A stretch of DNA of 64,000 nucleotides from an uncultured Roseicyclus sp. Lineage in GTDB: Bacteria > Pseudomonadota > Alphaproteobacteria > Rhodobacterales > Rhodobacteraceae. The notes beneath the pieces were generated by a model. The model did not search any database. It was given only the letters and a program-made list of their open reading frames with translations, and was not told where the DNA came from. Position 1 is the stretch's first letter, and each line of letters starts with the position of its first letter. The stretch spans positions 463,400 to 527,399 of the forward strand of contig CANLEH010000003.1 of the NCBI GenBank assembly GCA_947489665.1, in the 5' to 3' direction. Position numbers and translations under genes: made by a program. Of this stretch, positions 17,735 through 26,158 are shown piece after piece.

Positions 17735-17848
17735 ATGTTCTTCGACAACACAACCAACCCCGCCGCCCGCAATGCCATCGCCCGCGCCCATGCGGAGCGT
17801 GGCAAGATCCTGGGCGAAGTTTGGGGCTTTTTGACCGGCCGTCGCTGA
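17735..17848 (+). CDS. Micro-ORF 1, 37-aa Arg-rich protein
   Basis: ATG 17735 (8 nt after GAGG) to TGA 17848. Protein: N-terminal FFDNTTNP, then a helix AARNAIARAHAERGKILGEV and WGFLTGRR. Its second half aligns with micro-ORF 2 (A-x-A-x-A-x-R ... VW-x-x-x-T-x-R, 8 of 24 identical), suggesting paralogy. Similar small Arg-rich proteins, some assigned DUF1127, are common beside LysR genes in Rhodobacterales, but I cannot place this one. Divergent from the LysR gene. Confidence 0.55.
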   Translation: MFFDNTTNPAARNAIARAHAERGKILGEVWGFLTGRR

Positions 17849-17951
17849 CGGCGACGCAACGGGATGCAGGGTTGCGCAGAACGCAATTCTGTAGCCGCAA
17901 AAAGTACCTATGCTCTGATGCATACGCTAAATCCGCTGAAAGAGGTGCATC

Positions 17952-18092
17952 ATGTACGAGTTTTACTGTGACCCCAAATTCCAGGCCGTTGTTGCAGAAG
18001 CACGGGCTGCGCGCCGCGCCTATATCAGCGCAGTTTGGACGCGCGTCACGCGCCGTTCGGCAGACACATCTTCGCGCGTTGCACTGGGCTGA
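17952..18092 (+). CDS. Micro-ORF 2, 46-aa Arg/Ala-rich protein
   Basis: ATG 17952 follows GAGGTG with 6-nt spacing; TGA at 18092. The protein starts MYEFYCDPKF and continues with a basic helix VVAEARAARRAYISAVW and TRVTRRS. It lies 103 bp after micro-ORF 1 on the same strand and shares its A-x-A-x-A-x-R...VW pattern. Too short for standard gene callers. Function unknown. Confidence 0.55.
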   Translation: MYEFYCDPKFQAVVAEARAARRAYISAVWTRVTRRSADTSSRVALG

Positions 18093-18191
18093 TACCAGCC
18101 ATTCCAAAATGGCAATTGGGTGATCTGGCGCTTGGGTGTAAGGGGCAGGTCTGCTGCCATTTGAACTCAGGATCAGAAAAGGTCGATTAAA

Positions 18192-18299
18192 ATGCTCTTT
18201 ACCAATCTGCGCCGCATCTCGGCAATGGTCGCCAATCGCCGCGCCGTTGAGGCTCGCGACATGGCGCGCCTTATGGGCTATCTCGGCGCGTTGCGCTGA
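18192..18299 (+). CDS. Micro-ORF 3, 35-aa protein
   Basis: ATG 18192 to TGA 18299, protein MLFTNLRRISAMVANRRAVE then ARDMARLMGYLGALR. AAAAGG lies 8-9 nt upstream. The composition (Arg, Ala, one Tyr near the end) resembles a shortened DUF1127-type peptide. Its last 29 nt overlap the 3' end of the convergent DMT transporter gene. Supported only by a ribosome site and by its neighbours, so less sure than micro-ORFs 1 and 2. Confidence 0.4.
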   Translation: MLFTNLRRISAMVANRRAVEARDMARLMGYLGALR

Positions 18300-19164
18300 G
18301 TTTGCGCTGAACTCGGGCTGAGCCATACGCGGCCAGTCCCGCGCCGCCCGCGATCAGGGCGGCGGCAAGAAGAAGTGTGAGGGAGGCCGCGGCCACCCCC
18401 ACGATGACAAGGATCAGGGTCGACAGAAGCGGGGCTGCGTAGCTTGCGACGCCCAAAAGCTGAATGTCCCCTGCCTTGACCCCCACATCCCAGACGTAAA
18501 AGGCGAGTCCAACAGGGCCGAGGCCAAGCGCCAGAACCGCACCCCATCCGAGTGCGCCTGAGGGCCATTGGGTTTGTTCCAGCATCAGATGCAGCGGGAC
18601 AGACAGGAGGGCTGTCAGGATGCAGAACACCGCCACGCTGTCGGTCGGCACAGCGCCGAAGGAGCGGGACAGTACGGAATAACCTGACCAGGTGAGCGCG
18701 CAGAGGCCCGCGAGGATCAGGCCGGTGCCGCCCGTAAAGCCATCGGCATCGGGCGCGATCAGGAGGGCCGCGCCAGCGAAGGCGACAATGGCGCCGAGGA
18801 TATGGAGGAGGCCCAGTCGTTCGCCGGGCAGGAGGCCGGAGAAGAGCACGATAAAGAGCGGCCAGAGATAGGCGATGAGGCTGGCCTCTGCCGGGGGGGC
18901 GAGGCGCAGGGCGCTGAAATAGAGCGCGTGGTAGCCGAAGAGGCCAAGCGTGCCGAGGATGTAGACGTGCAGCGGAACCGTGCGCAGGCGGGACCAGCCG
19001 TTTGTGGCTGTCACCCAGGTCAAGCCGATCGTGCCGCCCACGGCGAAGGTCATGGCGTTGAGTTGGAAAGGGGGGACCGGGGCCGTGCCGATGGTGAACA
19101 GCGCAAGAAGCGCCCAGAGCAGGACGGCGATGAAGCCGATGGATGTGGCGGTGCGGCGGGTCAT
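18271..19164 (-). CDS. DMT superfamily exporter (EamA, YddG-like)
   Basis: 297 aa with ten predicted TM segments in two EamA halves. Features such as FGYHALYFSALRLAPPAEAS, YLWPLFIVLFS and SYAAPLLSTLILV resemble YddG, which exports aromatic amino acids; substrate here is inferred. ATG at 19164 lies 35 bp from a long hairpin (19200-19254). Transcription runs towards the micro-ORF cluster and the two 3' ends overlap. Confidence 0.85.
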   Translation of the reverse strand: MTRRTATSIGFIAVLLWALLALFTIGTAPVPPFQLNAMTFAVGGTIGLTWVTATNGWSRLRTVPLHVYILGTLGLFGYHALYFSALRLAPPAEASLIAYLWPLFIVLFSGLLPGERLGLLHILGAIVAFAGAALLIAPDADGFTGGTGLILAGLCALTWSGYSVLSRSFGAVPTDSVAVFCILTALLSVPLHLMLEQTQWPSGALGWGAVLALGLGPVGLAFYVWDVGVKAGDIQLLGVASYAAPLLSTLILVIVGVAAASLTLLLAAALIAGGAGLAAYGSARVQRKLSATRRDSP

Positions 19165-19199
19165 GGCACAGCGTTAGGGGCTTTGGGGGCATTGCAAAA

Positions 19200-19254
19200 G
19201 CCCTGTCGGAGGCGAACGGCCCACCCGCCCGCCCCCGTCCGCCTCCGACAGGGC
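19200..19254. repeat. Long near-perfect hairpin upstream of the DMT exporter
   Basis: Left arm 19200-19219 and right arm 19235-19254 are complementary at 19 of 20 positions (core GCCCTGTCGGAGGCG), with a C-rich 15-nt loop. It has no U-tract, so it is not a classical terminator. It precedes an interspersed repeat copy at 19324. Confidence 0.6.
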
Positions 19255-19323
19255 GCGCGTGGCCCGTGTTGGGCTTATTGTTGGACTCTGTGCTGTTGGG
19301 CGACTGGCAGGTGCCTCCGGCGG

Positions 19324-19345
19324 GCATTTTCATGGAACAAAGATG
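19324..19345 (+). repeat. Interspersed repeat, copy 1 (GGAACAAAGATG family)
   Basis: GCATTTTCA, one base (T), then GGAACAAAGATG. Identical except for that one base to copies at 46783-46804 (minus) and 52716-52737 (plus). All three are intergenic. Confidence 0.65.
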
Positions 19346-19359
19346 GGGTGGGCGCAAAA

Positions 19360-19390
19360 AAAGGCCCCCATCAGGATCGCGGGGGCCTTT
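19360..19390 (-). terminator. Intrinsic terminator after phaB
   Basis: Stem AAAGGCCCCC (19360-19369) / GGGGGCCTTT (19381-19390), 11-nt loop, with A7 to its left, which reads as a U-tract on the minus strand. It lies 22 bp past the phaB stop. Confidence 0.8.
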
Positions 19391-19411
19391 GGGTTCGTGT
19401 GGCTTTGCAGG

Positions 19412-20134
19412 TCAGACGAAGAATTGCGCGCCGTTGGCAGAGATCGTCGAGCCGTTGATGAAGCCGCTATCGTCGGAGGCGAGGAAACAGACGCAGCGCG
19501 CGATTTCTTCCGGTTCGCCCAGGCGGCCTGCGGGGATCTGGCCGATGATCGACTCGCGGACCTTCTCGGGCACGGCCATGACCATTTCGGTCGCGATATA
19601 GCCGGGGCAGATGGCGTTGGCGGTAATGCCTGCGCGCGCGCCTTCCTGGGCCAGGCTCTTCACGATGCCGAGGTCGCCGGCTTTGGTGGCGGCGTAGTTG
19701 ACCTGGGCGAACTGACCCTTTTGGCCGTTGATCGAGGAGATCACGATGATGCGGCCGAACTTGCGTTCGCGCATGCCGGGCCAGATCGGGTGCACGGTAT
19801 TGAAAACGCCGGTCAGGTTGGTGTCGATGACCTGGTGCCATTGCTCAGGGGTCATTTTGTGGAACGGCGCATCGCGGGTGATGCCCGCATTGGCAACGAC
19901 CACTTCGATCGGGCCGAGGTCCGCTTCGACCTGTTCGATGCCCGCTTTGGAGCTGTCGTAGTCGGCCACGTTCCATTTGTAGGTCTTGATGCCGGTCTCT
20001 GCCGTGAACTTGGCGGCGGCTTCGTCATTGCCCGCGTAAGTAGCGGCGACCGTGTAGCCTTCGGCCTGCAGGGCCTTGGAAATGGCTTCGCCGATTCCGC
20101 GGCTGCCGCCGGTGACCAGTGCGACTCGTCCCAT
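19412..20134 (-). CDS. phaB: Acetoacetyl-CoA reductase (NADPH)
   Basis: 240 aa short-chain dehydrogenase that reduces acetoacetyl-CoA to (R)-3-hydroxybutyryl-CoA for polyhydroxybutyrate. Seen: nucleotide loop VTGGSRGIGEAISKAL, NAG in VVANAGITRD, catalytic Ser in ISSINGQKGQ, YxxxK as YAATKAGDLG, and the family tail SANGAQFFV. It follows phaA on the same strand, with a strong hairpin between them. The polymerase phaC is not in this window. Confidence 0.95.
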   Translation of the reverse strand: MGRVALVTGGSRGIGEAISKALQAEGYTVAATYAGNDEAAAKFTAETGIKTYKWNVADYDSSKAGIEQVEADLGPIEVVVANAGITRDAPFHKMTPEQWHQVIDTNLTGVFNTVHPIWPGMRERKFGRIIVISSINGQKGQFAQVNYAATKAGDLGIVKSLAQEGARAGITANAICPGYIATEMVMAVPEKVRESIIGQIPAGRLGEPEEIARCVCFLASDDSGFINGSTISANGAQFFV

Positions 20135-20183
20135 GTCTGTCTCTCCTTCTGGGTGTTCTTGAAATCTTGTTAGCGAAATAGAA

Positions 20184-20212
20184 ACGGCTGCGCAATTATC
20201 TTGCGCAGCCGT
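20184..20212 (-). terminator. Hairpin terminator between phaA and phaB
   Basis: Perfect 12-bp stem ACGGCTGCGCAA (20184-20195) / TTGCGCAGCCGT (20201-20212) with loop TTATC. On the minus strand it is followed by TTTCTATTTC. It lies 15 bp after the phaA stop and 50 bp before phaB, so it should reduce or stop read-through from phaA into phaB. Confidence 0.75.
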
Positions 20213-20227
20213 ATCGTGTTCATCTGA

Positions 20228-21403
20228 TCAGTCGCGCTCGACGCAGAGGGCGACGCCCATTCCGCCGCCGATGCAGAGCGTGGCGAGGCCCTTCTTCGCG
20301 TCGCGGCGCTGCATTTCGAACAGAAGCGTGTTGAGGACGCGGCAGCCGGAGGCGCCGATCGGGTGACCGATGGCGATGGCTCCGCCGTTCACGTTCACGA
20401 TGGCTGGATCCCAGCCCATGTCCTTGTTCACGGCGCAGGCCTGGGCGGCGAAGGCTTCGTTGGCTTCCACGAGGTCGAGGTCTTCAACCTTCCAGCCAGC
20501 CTTGTCGAGGGCTTTGCGCGAGGCGTAGATCGGGCCCACGCCCATGATCGACGGGTCGAGGCCAGCGGTCGCGTAAGAGGCGATGCGGGCGAGTGGCTGG
20601 ATGCCGCGCTTTTCGGCATCGTCTGCGGACATTAGGAGCGTTGCGGCAGCACCGTCGTTGAGGCCAGACGCGTTCGCGGCAGTCACCGAGCCATCCTTGG
20701 TGAAGGCGGGGCGCAGTTTTTGCATCGCGTCCATGGTGGCGCCGTGGCGGATATATTCATCGTTCTCGACGATAATGTCGCCCTTGCGGTTCGGCACGGT
20801 CACGGCGGTGATCTCGTCGGCGAATTTGCCCGCCTTTTGGGCGGCTTCCGCCTTGTTCTGCGAGGCGACGGCGAATTCGTCCTGCTGTTCGCGGGAGATT
20901 TGCCATTGCTGCGCCACGTTCTCGGCGGTCTGGCCCATGTGGTAGCCGTTGAACGCATCCCACAGGCCATCGCGGATCATGGTGTCGATATACTTCATAT
21001 CGCCCATCTTCTGACCGGCGCGGAGTGCAGCGGCGTGGGGGGACATGGACATGTTTTCCTGACCACCGGCGACGACGATGGCGGCGTCACCCAACTGGAT
21101 GTGCTGAGCGCCGAGGGCCACGGCGCGCAGGCCGGAGCCGCAGACCTGGTTGATGCCCCAAGCGGCGGCTTCCTGCGGAAGACCTGCGTTGATGTGGGCC
21201 TGGCGCGCGGGGTTCTGGCCCTGAGCGGCGGTGAGAACTTGTCCAAGAATGGTTTCAGACACCTCGGCCTTGTCGATGCCGGCGCGGTCGACCACCGCTT
21301 CGATCACGGTCTTGCCGAGGTCGTGGGCGGGGGTGTTGGCGAAAGAGCCGAGGAAGCTACCGACCGGTGTGCGAGCGGCGGAGGCGATGACGACATTGGT
21401 CAT
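20228..21403 (-). CDS. phaA: Acetyl-CoA C-acetyltransferase (beta-ketothiolase)
   Basis: 391 aa thiolase; condenses two acetyl-CoA to acetoacetyl-CoA (first step of PHB synthesis and of the ethylmalonyl-CoA route) or runs in reverse. Seen: nucleophilic Cys in [26 protein letters not shown], His in [17 protein letters not shown], and the second Cys in [13 protein letters not shown] at 21403 follows AAAGGACACCTCAAT. First gene of phaA-phaB. Confidence 0.95.
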   Translation of the reverse strand: MTNVVIASAARTPVGSFLGSFANTPAHDLGKTVIEAVVDRAGIDKAEVSETILGQVLTAAQGQNPARQAHINAGLPQEAAAWGINQVCGSGLRAVALGAQHIQLGDAAIVVAGGQENMSMSPHAAALRAGQKMGDMKYIDTMIRDGLWDAFNGYHMGQTAENVAQQWQISREQQDEFAVASQNKAEAAQKAGKFADEITAVTVPNRKGDIIVENDEYIRHGATMDAMQKLRPAFTKDGSVTAANASGLNDGAAATLLMSADDAEKRGIQPLARIASYATAGLDPSIMGVGPIYASRKALDKAGWKVEDLDLVEANEAFAAQACAVNKDMGWDPAIVNVNGGAIAIGHPIGASGCRVLNTLLFEMQRRDAKKGLATLCIGGGMGVALCVERD

Positions 21404-21573
21404 ATTGAGGTGTCCTTTCCTGTCCGGGCCGGGGCAGTGCGTGAAGGTCCGGCCACATGCTTATGCTGCGGTGCGTCATAAGGGTCAGGTGTGGGGGTGG
21501 GCAACCGACACAGTGTCTCAGGCAATATTATAAGGGCGGATATGCGCCGATTGCAGGGCTAGGTGCCGGATGG

Positions 21574-22404
21574 TCAGGCGGATTTTGCCATGACGGACCC
21601 GGTGAGGTCAGGCAATCGCATCGAGGGTGCGCCGTAGTAATAGCCTTGCAGGCAATCCACGCCGGCCCGTGCCAGCCATGCGGCATCGGCCGCACTCTCC
21701 ACAGCTTCGGACACCACGAGCATGTCGAAATGGCGGGCCAGTGAAATGAGCGCTTCTGTAAGAACCTGATTGTCAGGGTCTTGCGCTACGTTGCGGGAAA
21801 ACTGGCCGTCGATCTTCAGGATGTCGAAGTAGAAGGTCTTGAAATAGCGGAAGGCCGTGTACCCGGCACCGAAATCATCGAGGGCGAAGGTGATGCCTTT
21901 GTCCTGGAGATCTTCCATAAAAATGGCGACAATCTCCGGCATGATCATGACGGAGCTTTCGGTGATCTCAAGGATCAGGCGTTCAACGATGGTGGGATGC
22001 TCCGCAAGATAGCTGCGCAGGGTTTTCATCCACCGGGGATAGCCTACTGAACGGGCAGACATGTTGATGGACAGCCGAAGCGTCGGATGGGCTTTGAGTG
22101 CCTCAAGCCCGATCTTGAGGGCCGTGCAGTCAATCTGTCGGCCAATATCGGTGTCCTCAACCGCGCCCATGAAATCGCGGGCCGGGATCACGCGGCCGGT
22201 TTCATCCAGCACGCGAATAAGCCCTTCGAAAAACGCAATGCCTTTGCCGTCGGCGCGCATGATGGGTTGATAGGCCAGCCGCGCATCACCCCGTGCCAAT
22301 GCCTGTTCAACCATCGCCAGGGTGCCACGGTCGCGCTGTGAGAGTGCAGCGTCCAGCGGGCTTTCCATGCCGGGTTCTACCAGTTCAACACGGTTGTCGG
22401 GCAT
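21574..22404 (-). CDS. Stand-alone EAL-domain cyclic-di-GMP phosphodiesterase
   Basis: 276 aa. Residues ~30-268 are one EAL domain with the catalytic set intact: E60 in the signature (EGL instead of EAL), N114, E146, D176-D177 in LDDFGAGYT, K197, E233 and Q253. It should hydrolyse c-di-GMP. No GGDEF, sensor or membrane part is attached; the N-terminal 28 residues are short and polar. ATG 22404 follows CGGAGTGGG. The frame stays open to 23175, but that part is antisense to tag and not EAL-like. Divergent from tag. Confidence 0.88.
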   Translation of the reverse strand: MPDNRVELVEPGMESPLDAALSQRDRGTLAMVEQALARGDARLAYQPIMRADGKGIAFFEGLIRVLDETGRVIPARDFMGAVEDTDIGRQIDCTALKIGLEALKAHPTLRLSINMSARSVGYPRWMKTLRSYLAEHPTIVERLILEITESSVMIMPEIVAIFMEDLQDKGITFALDDFGAGYTAFRYFKTFYFDILKIDGQFSRNVAQDPDNQVLTEALISLARHFDMLVVSEAVESAADAAWLARAGVDCLQGYYYGAPSMRLPDLTGSVMAKSA

Positions 22405-22509
22405 TATCCCACTCCGAAAGAATCTCACGATCGTCTTTGCAGTTGTGACTGGCTGCCCCTTAAAGAAGGGTGAAAATCGGTATTCGCGGAAAATGCAGGG
22501 AAAGTGGTG

Positions 22510-23094
22510 ATGGCGGAATTGGCGGGCGCGCGGTGCGATTGGTGCGGGACGGCGCCGGACTATGTTGCCTATCACGACACGGAATGGGGTGTGCCGGAAT
22601 ATGACAGCCGGGCCCTGTGGGAGAAGCTGATCCTTGACGGGTTTCAGGCAGGATTGGCCTGGATCACCATCCTGCGCAAGCGCGACGCCTTTCGGGCCGC
22701 GTTCGAGGGGTTTGATCCCAATGTGATCGCCACCTGGGGGGAGCGGGATGTCGAGCGGCGGTTGCGCGACGCGGGCATTGTGCGCCATCGCGGCAAGATT
22801 GAAGCGGCGATTGGCAATGCCAAAGCCTGGCAGGCGATGGAGGCGCGGGGCGGGTTCGATGCCTTTGTGTGGGACTATTTTGACGGCACACCCCTGCAGA
22901 ACAGGTTTCGGTCGATGGACGAGGTACCGCCCAAAACGCCCCTGTCCGAGCGCATGTCGAAGGATATGAAGAAGGCCGGGTTCCGGTTTTGCGGACCCAC
23001 GATTGTCTATGCCTGGTTGGAGGCCACGGGCGTGGTGAACGACCATCTTGTTGGGTGTTTTCGCCATGGCGAGGTTGCGGCGCTGGCGCGTTAA
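22510..23094 (+). CDS. tag: DNA-3-methyladenine glycosylase I
   Basis: 194 aa base-excision enzyme that removes 3-methyladenine from alkylated DNA. Seen: the family zinc ligands (Cys and His in RCDWCG and YHDTEWG, plus His and Cys in NDHLVGCFRH), the catalytic-site Glu in LWEKLILDGFQAGLAW, and FAFVGPT-like GFRFCGPTIVYAW. ATG 22510 chosen over in-frame GTGs at 22504 and 22507 because of AGGGAAA spacing. Divergent from the EAL gene; no operon partner. Confidence 0.93.
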   Translation: MAELAGARCDWCGTAPDYVAYHDTEWGVPEYDSRALWEKLILDGFQAGLAWITILRKRDAFRAAFEGFDPNVIATWGERDVERRLRDAGIVRHRGKIEAAIGNAKAWQAMEARGGFDAFVWDYFDGTPLQNRFRSMDEVPPKTPLSERMSKDMKKAGFRFCGPTIVYAWLEATGVVNDHLVGCFRHGEVAALAR

Positions 23095-23096
23095 AG

Positions 23097-23190
23097 CACT
23101 TTGCGTTTTATCTGAGGCCCTCTTATCGCGTTCCGCGTTCGCGCCATCGGCGCGAGGCAGCGGGTTGCGATTCAAATCAAACGCAAAGTG
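23097..23190. repeat. Inverted-repeat-bounded intergenic element
   Basis: Arms CACTTTGCGTTT (23097-23108) and AAACGCAAAGTG (23179-23190) are perfectly complementary, and the match continues imperfectly to 14 of 16. Inside is a smaller hairpin around CGCGCCATCGGCGCG. No ORF. It lies directly after tag. Confidence 0.5.
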
Positions 23191-23194
23191 ATCT

Positions 23195-23303
23195 CGGGAC
23201 GGTGAGACGCTCGGCTCACGCCTTCGCCCCTCCCGCCGTCCCGTATGGGGGCTCTGCCCCCTGTCCTGGCGGACTTCCCCCGAGGTATTTGCGAAACAAG
23301 AAA
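23195..23303. repeat. Composite intergenic repeat after tag
   Basis: Contains in order a CGGGACGG/CCGTCCCG stem (23195-23202 with 23237-23244), a block CGCCCCTCCCGCCGTCCCG (23225-23243) that recurs at 43883-43901, a hairpin GGGGGCTCTGCCCCC (23247-23261), and the module CCCCCGAGGTATTT..GAAACAAG (23277-23300), which recurs at 30566-30587. No coding potential seen. Confidence 0.55.
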
Positions 23304-23317
23304 CGCATTGGACCGGG

Positions 23318-23875
23318 TCAGCTTTGACCGGCCAGCAATGCCTCGATCACGGCGATGGCTTCGGGGCTGTCCCAATGGGCGTCACCGCGCAGGCGGGCGA
23401 TTTCCTGACCCTCTGGGTTCAGGATGACCGTGATGGGCAGGCCGAAAATCCCCATTTCGCGCGCGATCTGCTGGTTGATGTCGCGGTGCTGCGGCAGGTT
23501 GGTGACGCCGATTTCGTCGAAGAAGCGTTGGATCGCTTGCGGCGGGTTGCGCCCGGTGGCCAGCGTCACGACCCGGAAGTTGTCACCGCCCAGTTCGGTT
23601 TGCAGGTTTTGCAGCGACGGCATCTCCTCCCGGCAGGGGGCGCACCAGGTGGCCCAGAAGTTCAACAGCACGTATTGGCCCTGATACACGGCCAGGCTGG
23701 CCTCGGACCCATCGGCCAGTTCGAAGGGCAGGGCAGAGGTCGTGGCGGGGCTGTCGTGTACGACGAGGCCGCGCATCTCACCGGTCAAAAGCCCGGACAG
23801 GTCTTGTGCGACGGCGGGATTTGCACCGAGGCCAAGGGCAAGGTAAGCGGCGGTGATCAAGACTTTGCGGACCAT
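23318..23875 (-). CDS. TlpA/ResA-like thiol-disulfide oxidoreductase
   Basis: 185 aa periplasmic thioredoxin-fold protein. ATG 23875 (AAGGGAACCCG before it) gives a signal peptide ending NPAVAQ. Active site [15 protein letters not shown], cis-Pro in [12 protein letters not shown]. Likely keeps thiols reduced for cytochrome c maturation or similar. The frame is open to 24196 but that part is antisense to argH. Divergent from argH: only 31 bp separate the start codons, so the two promoters must overlap or lie inside the opposite genes. A TlpA-like gene divergent from argH is common in roseobacters. Confidence 0.88.
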   Translation of the reverse strand: MVRKVLITAAYLALGLGANPAVAQDLSGLLTGEMRGLVVHDSPATTSALPFELADGSEASLAVYQGQYVLLNFWATWCAPCREEMPSLQNLQTELGGDNFRVVTLATGRNPPQAIQRFFDEIGVTNLPQHRDINQQIAREMGIFGLPITVILNPEGQEIARLRGDAHWDSPEAIAVIEALLAGQS

Positions 23876-23906
23876 CGGGTTCCCTTCTTCGACAAGGCAG
23901 AGGCAC

Positions 23907-25322
23907 ATGACCAACACGGGTTCCAACGACGACCAGACCAGCACCGCGAACGCCATGTGGGGCGGGCGCTTTGCCGCCGGGCCGGATGCGATCATGGAGG
24001 CGATCAATGCCTCGATCAGTTTCGACCAGCGGATGGCACGGCAGGATATCGAAGGCTCCCGCGCCCATGCGGCCATGTTGGCCGCGCAGGGCATCGTCAG
24101 GGATAACGATGCGGAGGCGATCCGGGAAGGGCTGCTCACGGTCTTGTCAGAGATTGAAGGTGGGAATTTCGCCTTTTCGACGGCGCTGGAAGACATTCAC
24201 ATGAATGTGGAAGCGCGGCTGAAGGAGCTTGTCGGCGAACCGGCAGGGCGGCTGCACACCGCGCGGTCGCGCAATGACCAGGTGGCCACAGACTTTCGGC
24301 TGTGGGTACGGGAGCAGATGGATGCCGCGATTGAGGGGTTGGAGGCGCTTCAGCGGGCGTTGTTGGGGCAGGCCGAGGCGGGCGCGGATTGGGTGATGCC
24401 GGGCTTCACCCATTTGCAGACTGCGCAGCCTGTCACGTGGGGCCATCACATGATGGCCTATGTGGAGATGTTCGGCCGGGACGCGAGCCGGTTCCGCGAT
24501 GCGCGGGTGCGGATGAACGAGTCGCCGTTGGGTGCGGCGGCTTTGGCGGGAACGTCGTTTCCGATTGACCGGGAGATGACGGCGAAGGCGCTTGGCTTTG
24601 ACCGGCCTTGCGCGAATTCGCTGGATGCGGTGAGCGACCGGGACTTTGCCTTGGAGTTTCTGAGCAGTGCGAGCATCTGCGCGATGCATCTGAGCCGGCT
24701 GGCAGAGGAATTGGTGATCTGGTCCTCGGCACAGTTCCGGTTTGTCAGCTTGAGTGATCGGTTCTCGACCGGGTCGTCGATCATGCCGCAGAAGAAGAAC
24801 CCCGATGCGGCGGAGCTGATCCGCGCAAAGATCGGGCGGATCTTCGGGGCGAATGTGGCCTTGATGACGGTGATGAAGGGGCTGGCTCTGACCTATTCCA
24901 AGGATATGCAGGAAGACAAAGAGCAGGTCTTTGACGCAGCGGATAACCTGATGCTGGCGCTGGCCGCGATGACCGGGATGGCGGGAGACATGCAGGCGCG
25001 GGTGCCGGAGCTTGAGGCGGCGGCGGCCAGCGGATTCTCTACTGCGACGGATTTGGCCGATTGGCTGGTGCGGGCTTTGGACATGCCGTTCCGTGATGCG
25101 CATCATGTGACGGGGTCATTGGTGAAGCTGGCCGAGGATAAGGGCTGTGACCTGCCGGACTTGTCGCTGGAGGAGATGCAAGGCGTCCACGGTGAGATCA
25201 CCGAGGCCGTCTTTGAGGTGCTCGGCGTCCATAACTCGGTTGCGTCGCGCACATCATACGGTGGCACCGCGCCGGTGCGGGTGCGCGAGCAGATTGCACG
25301 GTGGCGAGGCGCGTTGGGCTGA
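23907..25322 (+). CDS. argH: Argininosuccinate lyase
   Basis: 471 aa fumarase/aspartase-superfamily enzyme; splits argininosuccinate into arginine and fumarate. Seen: [10 protein letters not shown] near the N-terminus, [16 protein letters not shown]-type HLQTAQP, and the signature [15 protein letters not shown] 23907 follows AAGGCAGAGG. Followed 32 bp later by a small lipoprotein gene, the standard arrangement in alphaproteobacteria. Confidence 0.96.
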   Translation: MTNTGSNDDQTSTANAMWGGRFAAGPDAIMEAINASISFDQRMARQDIEGSRAHAAMLAAQGIVRDNDAEAIREGLLTVLSEIEGGNFAFSTALEDIHMNVEARLKELVGEPAGRLHTARSRNDQVATDFRLWVREQMDAAIEGLEALQRALLGQAEAGADWVMPGFTHLQTAQPVTWGHHMMAYVEMFGRDASRFRDARVRMNESPLGAAALAGTSFPIDREMTAKALGFDRPCANSLDAVSDRDFALEFLSSASICAMHLSRLAEELVIWSSAQFRFVSLSDRFSTGSSIMPQKKNPDAAELIRAKIGRIFGANVALMTVMKGLALTYSKDMQEDKEQVFDAADNLMLALAAMTGMAGDMQARVPELEAAAASGFSTATDLADWLVRALDMPFRDAHHVTGSLVKLAEDKGCDLPDLSLEEMQGVHGEITEAVFEVLGVHNSVASRTSYGGTAPVRVREQIARWRGALG

Positions 25323-25354
25323 TCTATACTGATCCAAAGGTTTGGAGATCCGCT

Positions 25355-25504
25355 ATGAAGCCCATTGCCGTTATTGCCACCCTGTTTTCGGTGCTTGCCC
25401 TTGCCGCTTGCGGCGTGGATGGGGAGCCTGAGCAGCCGGATCGTGCGCACACCGGGATCAGTGTTTCTGGCAGCGTGTCTTTCGGGATTGCTGGCAGCAA
25501 CTAG
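25355..25504 (+). CDS. Small lipoprotein downstream of argH
   Basis: 49 aa. Signal peptide MKPIAVIATLFSVLALAAC with lipobox LAAC at residues 16-19, then a short polar tail ending SFGIAGSN. In many proteobacteria a tiny lipoprotein lies between argH and lysA (LptM/YifL-like); the position after argH argues for the same family, although lysA is elsewhere here. LptM helps assemble the LptD LPS-transport channel; that function is inferred only from position and form. Confidence 0.65.
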   Translation: MKPIAVIATLFSVLALAACGVDGEPEQPDRAHTGISVSGSVSFGIAGSN

Positions 25505-25571
25505 CCGGCGCTTTCCGGGGGCTTGCAATCCCAGTTGATCCCGCGCGCGTTCGCGCCTAACTTCTTCTCTC

Positions 25572-25608
25572 CCCCGGTTGGCACGCGCCTTGGCCGGGGC
25601 TTTGTTTG
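25572..25608 (+). terminator. Possible terminator after the argH-lipoprotein unit
   Basis: Stem CCCCGG (25572-25577) / CCGGGG (25594-25599) with inner GGC/GCC pairing, followed by CTTTGTTTG. The T-rich tail is interrupted, so termination may be partial. It lies before greA. Confidence 0.35.
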
Positions 25609-25633
25609 CCAACCCGTCACAAGGTTTCGACCC

Positions 25634-26104
25634 ATGGACAAGATCCCGATGACGCCGAAAGGGCTTGAGGCCCTGAATGCCGAACTCAAACAGCTCAAAA
25701 GCGTTGAGCGGCCCGCCATCATCAAAGCGATTTCCGAAGCGCGCGAGCATGGTGATCTTTCGGAAAATGCCGAATATCACTCGGCCAAGGAGAAGCAGTC
25801 GTTCATCGAGGGCCGGATCAAGGAACTTGAGGGGATGATCTCGCTGGCCCAGGTCATTGATCCCAAGACGCTGTCGGGCGCGATCAAGTTTGGCGCGACG
25901 GTTGATCTGGTCGATGAAGAGACCGAGGAAGAGAAGACCTACATGATTGTCGGTGAGGCCGAGGCCGATATCGAGAAGGGTCTGCTGAACATCAAATCTC
26001 CGCTCGCCCGCGCCTTGATCGGCAAGGAGGAGGGCGATAGCGTCGAAGTGCGCACGCCCGGCGGGTCGAAGGACTATGAAATCGTCAAGATTTCCTATGT
26101 TTGA
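25634..26104 (+). CDS. greA: Transcription elongation factor GreA
   Basis: 156 aa. Enters the RNA polymerase secondary channel and triggers cleavage of backtracked RNA. Seen: N-terminal coiled coil with tip acidic residues in [20 protein letters not shown], and the C-terminal FKBP-like domain ending [17 protein letters not shown] 25634 chosen because the protein then begins [14 protein letters not shown] as in other alphaproteobacteria. The next gene starts 54 bp downstream. Confidence 0.96.
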   Translation: MDKIPMTPKGLEALNAELKQLKSVERPAIIKAISEAREHGDLSENAEYHSAKEKQSFIEGRIKELEGMISLAQVIDPKTLSGAIKFGATVDLVDEETEEEKTYMIVGEAEADIEKGLLNIKSPLARALIGKEEGDSVEVRTPGGSKDYEIVKISYV

Positions 26105-26158
26105 CCTGACGCGGCAGGCGCCAAGCACAGACAAACGCAACGCAGGTTGAGGCCGCAG

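Noticed and set aside
22405-23175. 770-bp N-terminal extension of the EAL frame
   Set aside because: It is antisense to tag, rich in Pro/His/Arg as shadow frames are, and a good start with ribosome site exists at 22404.
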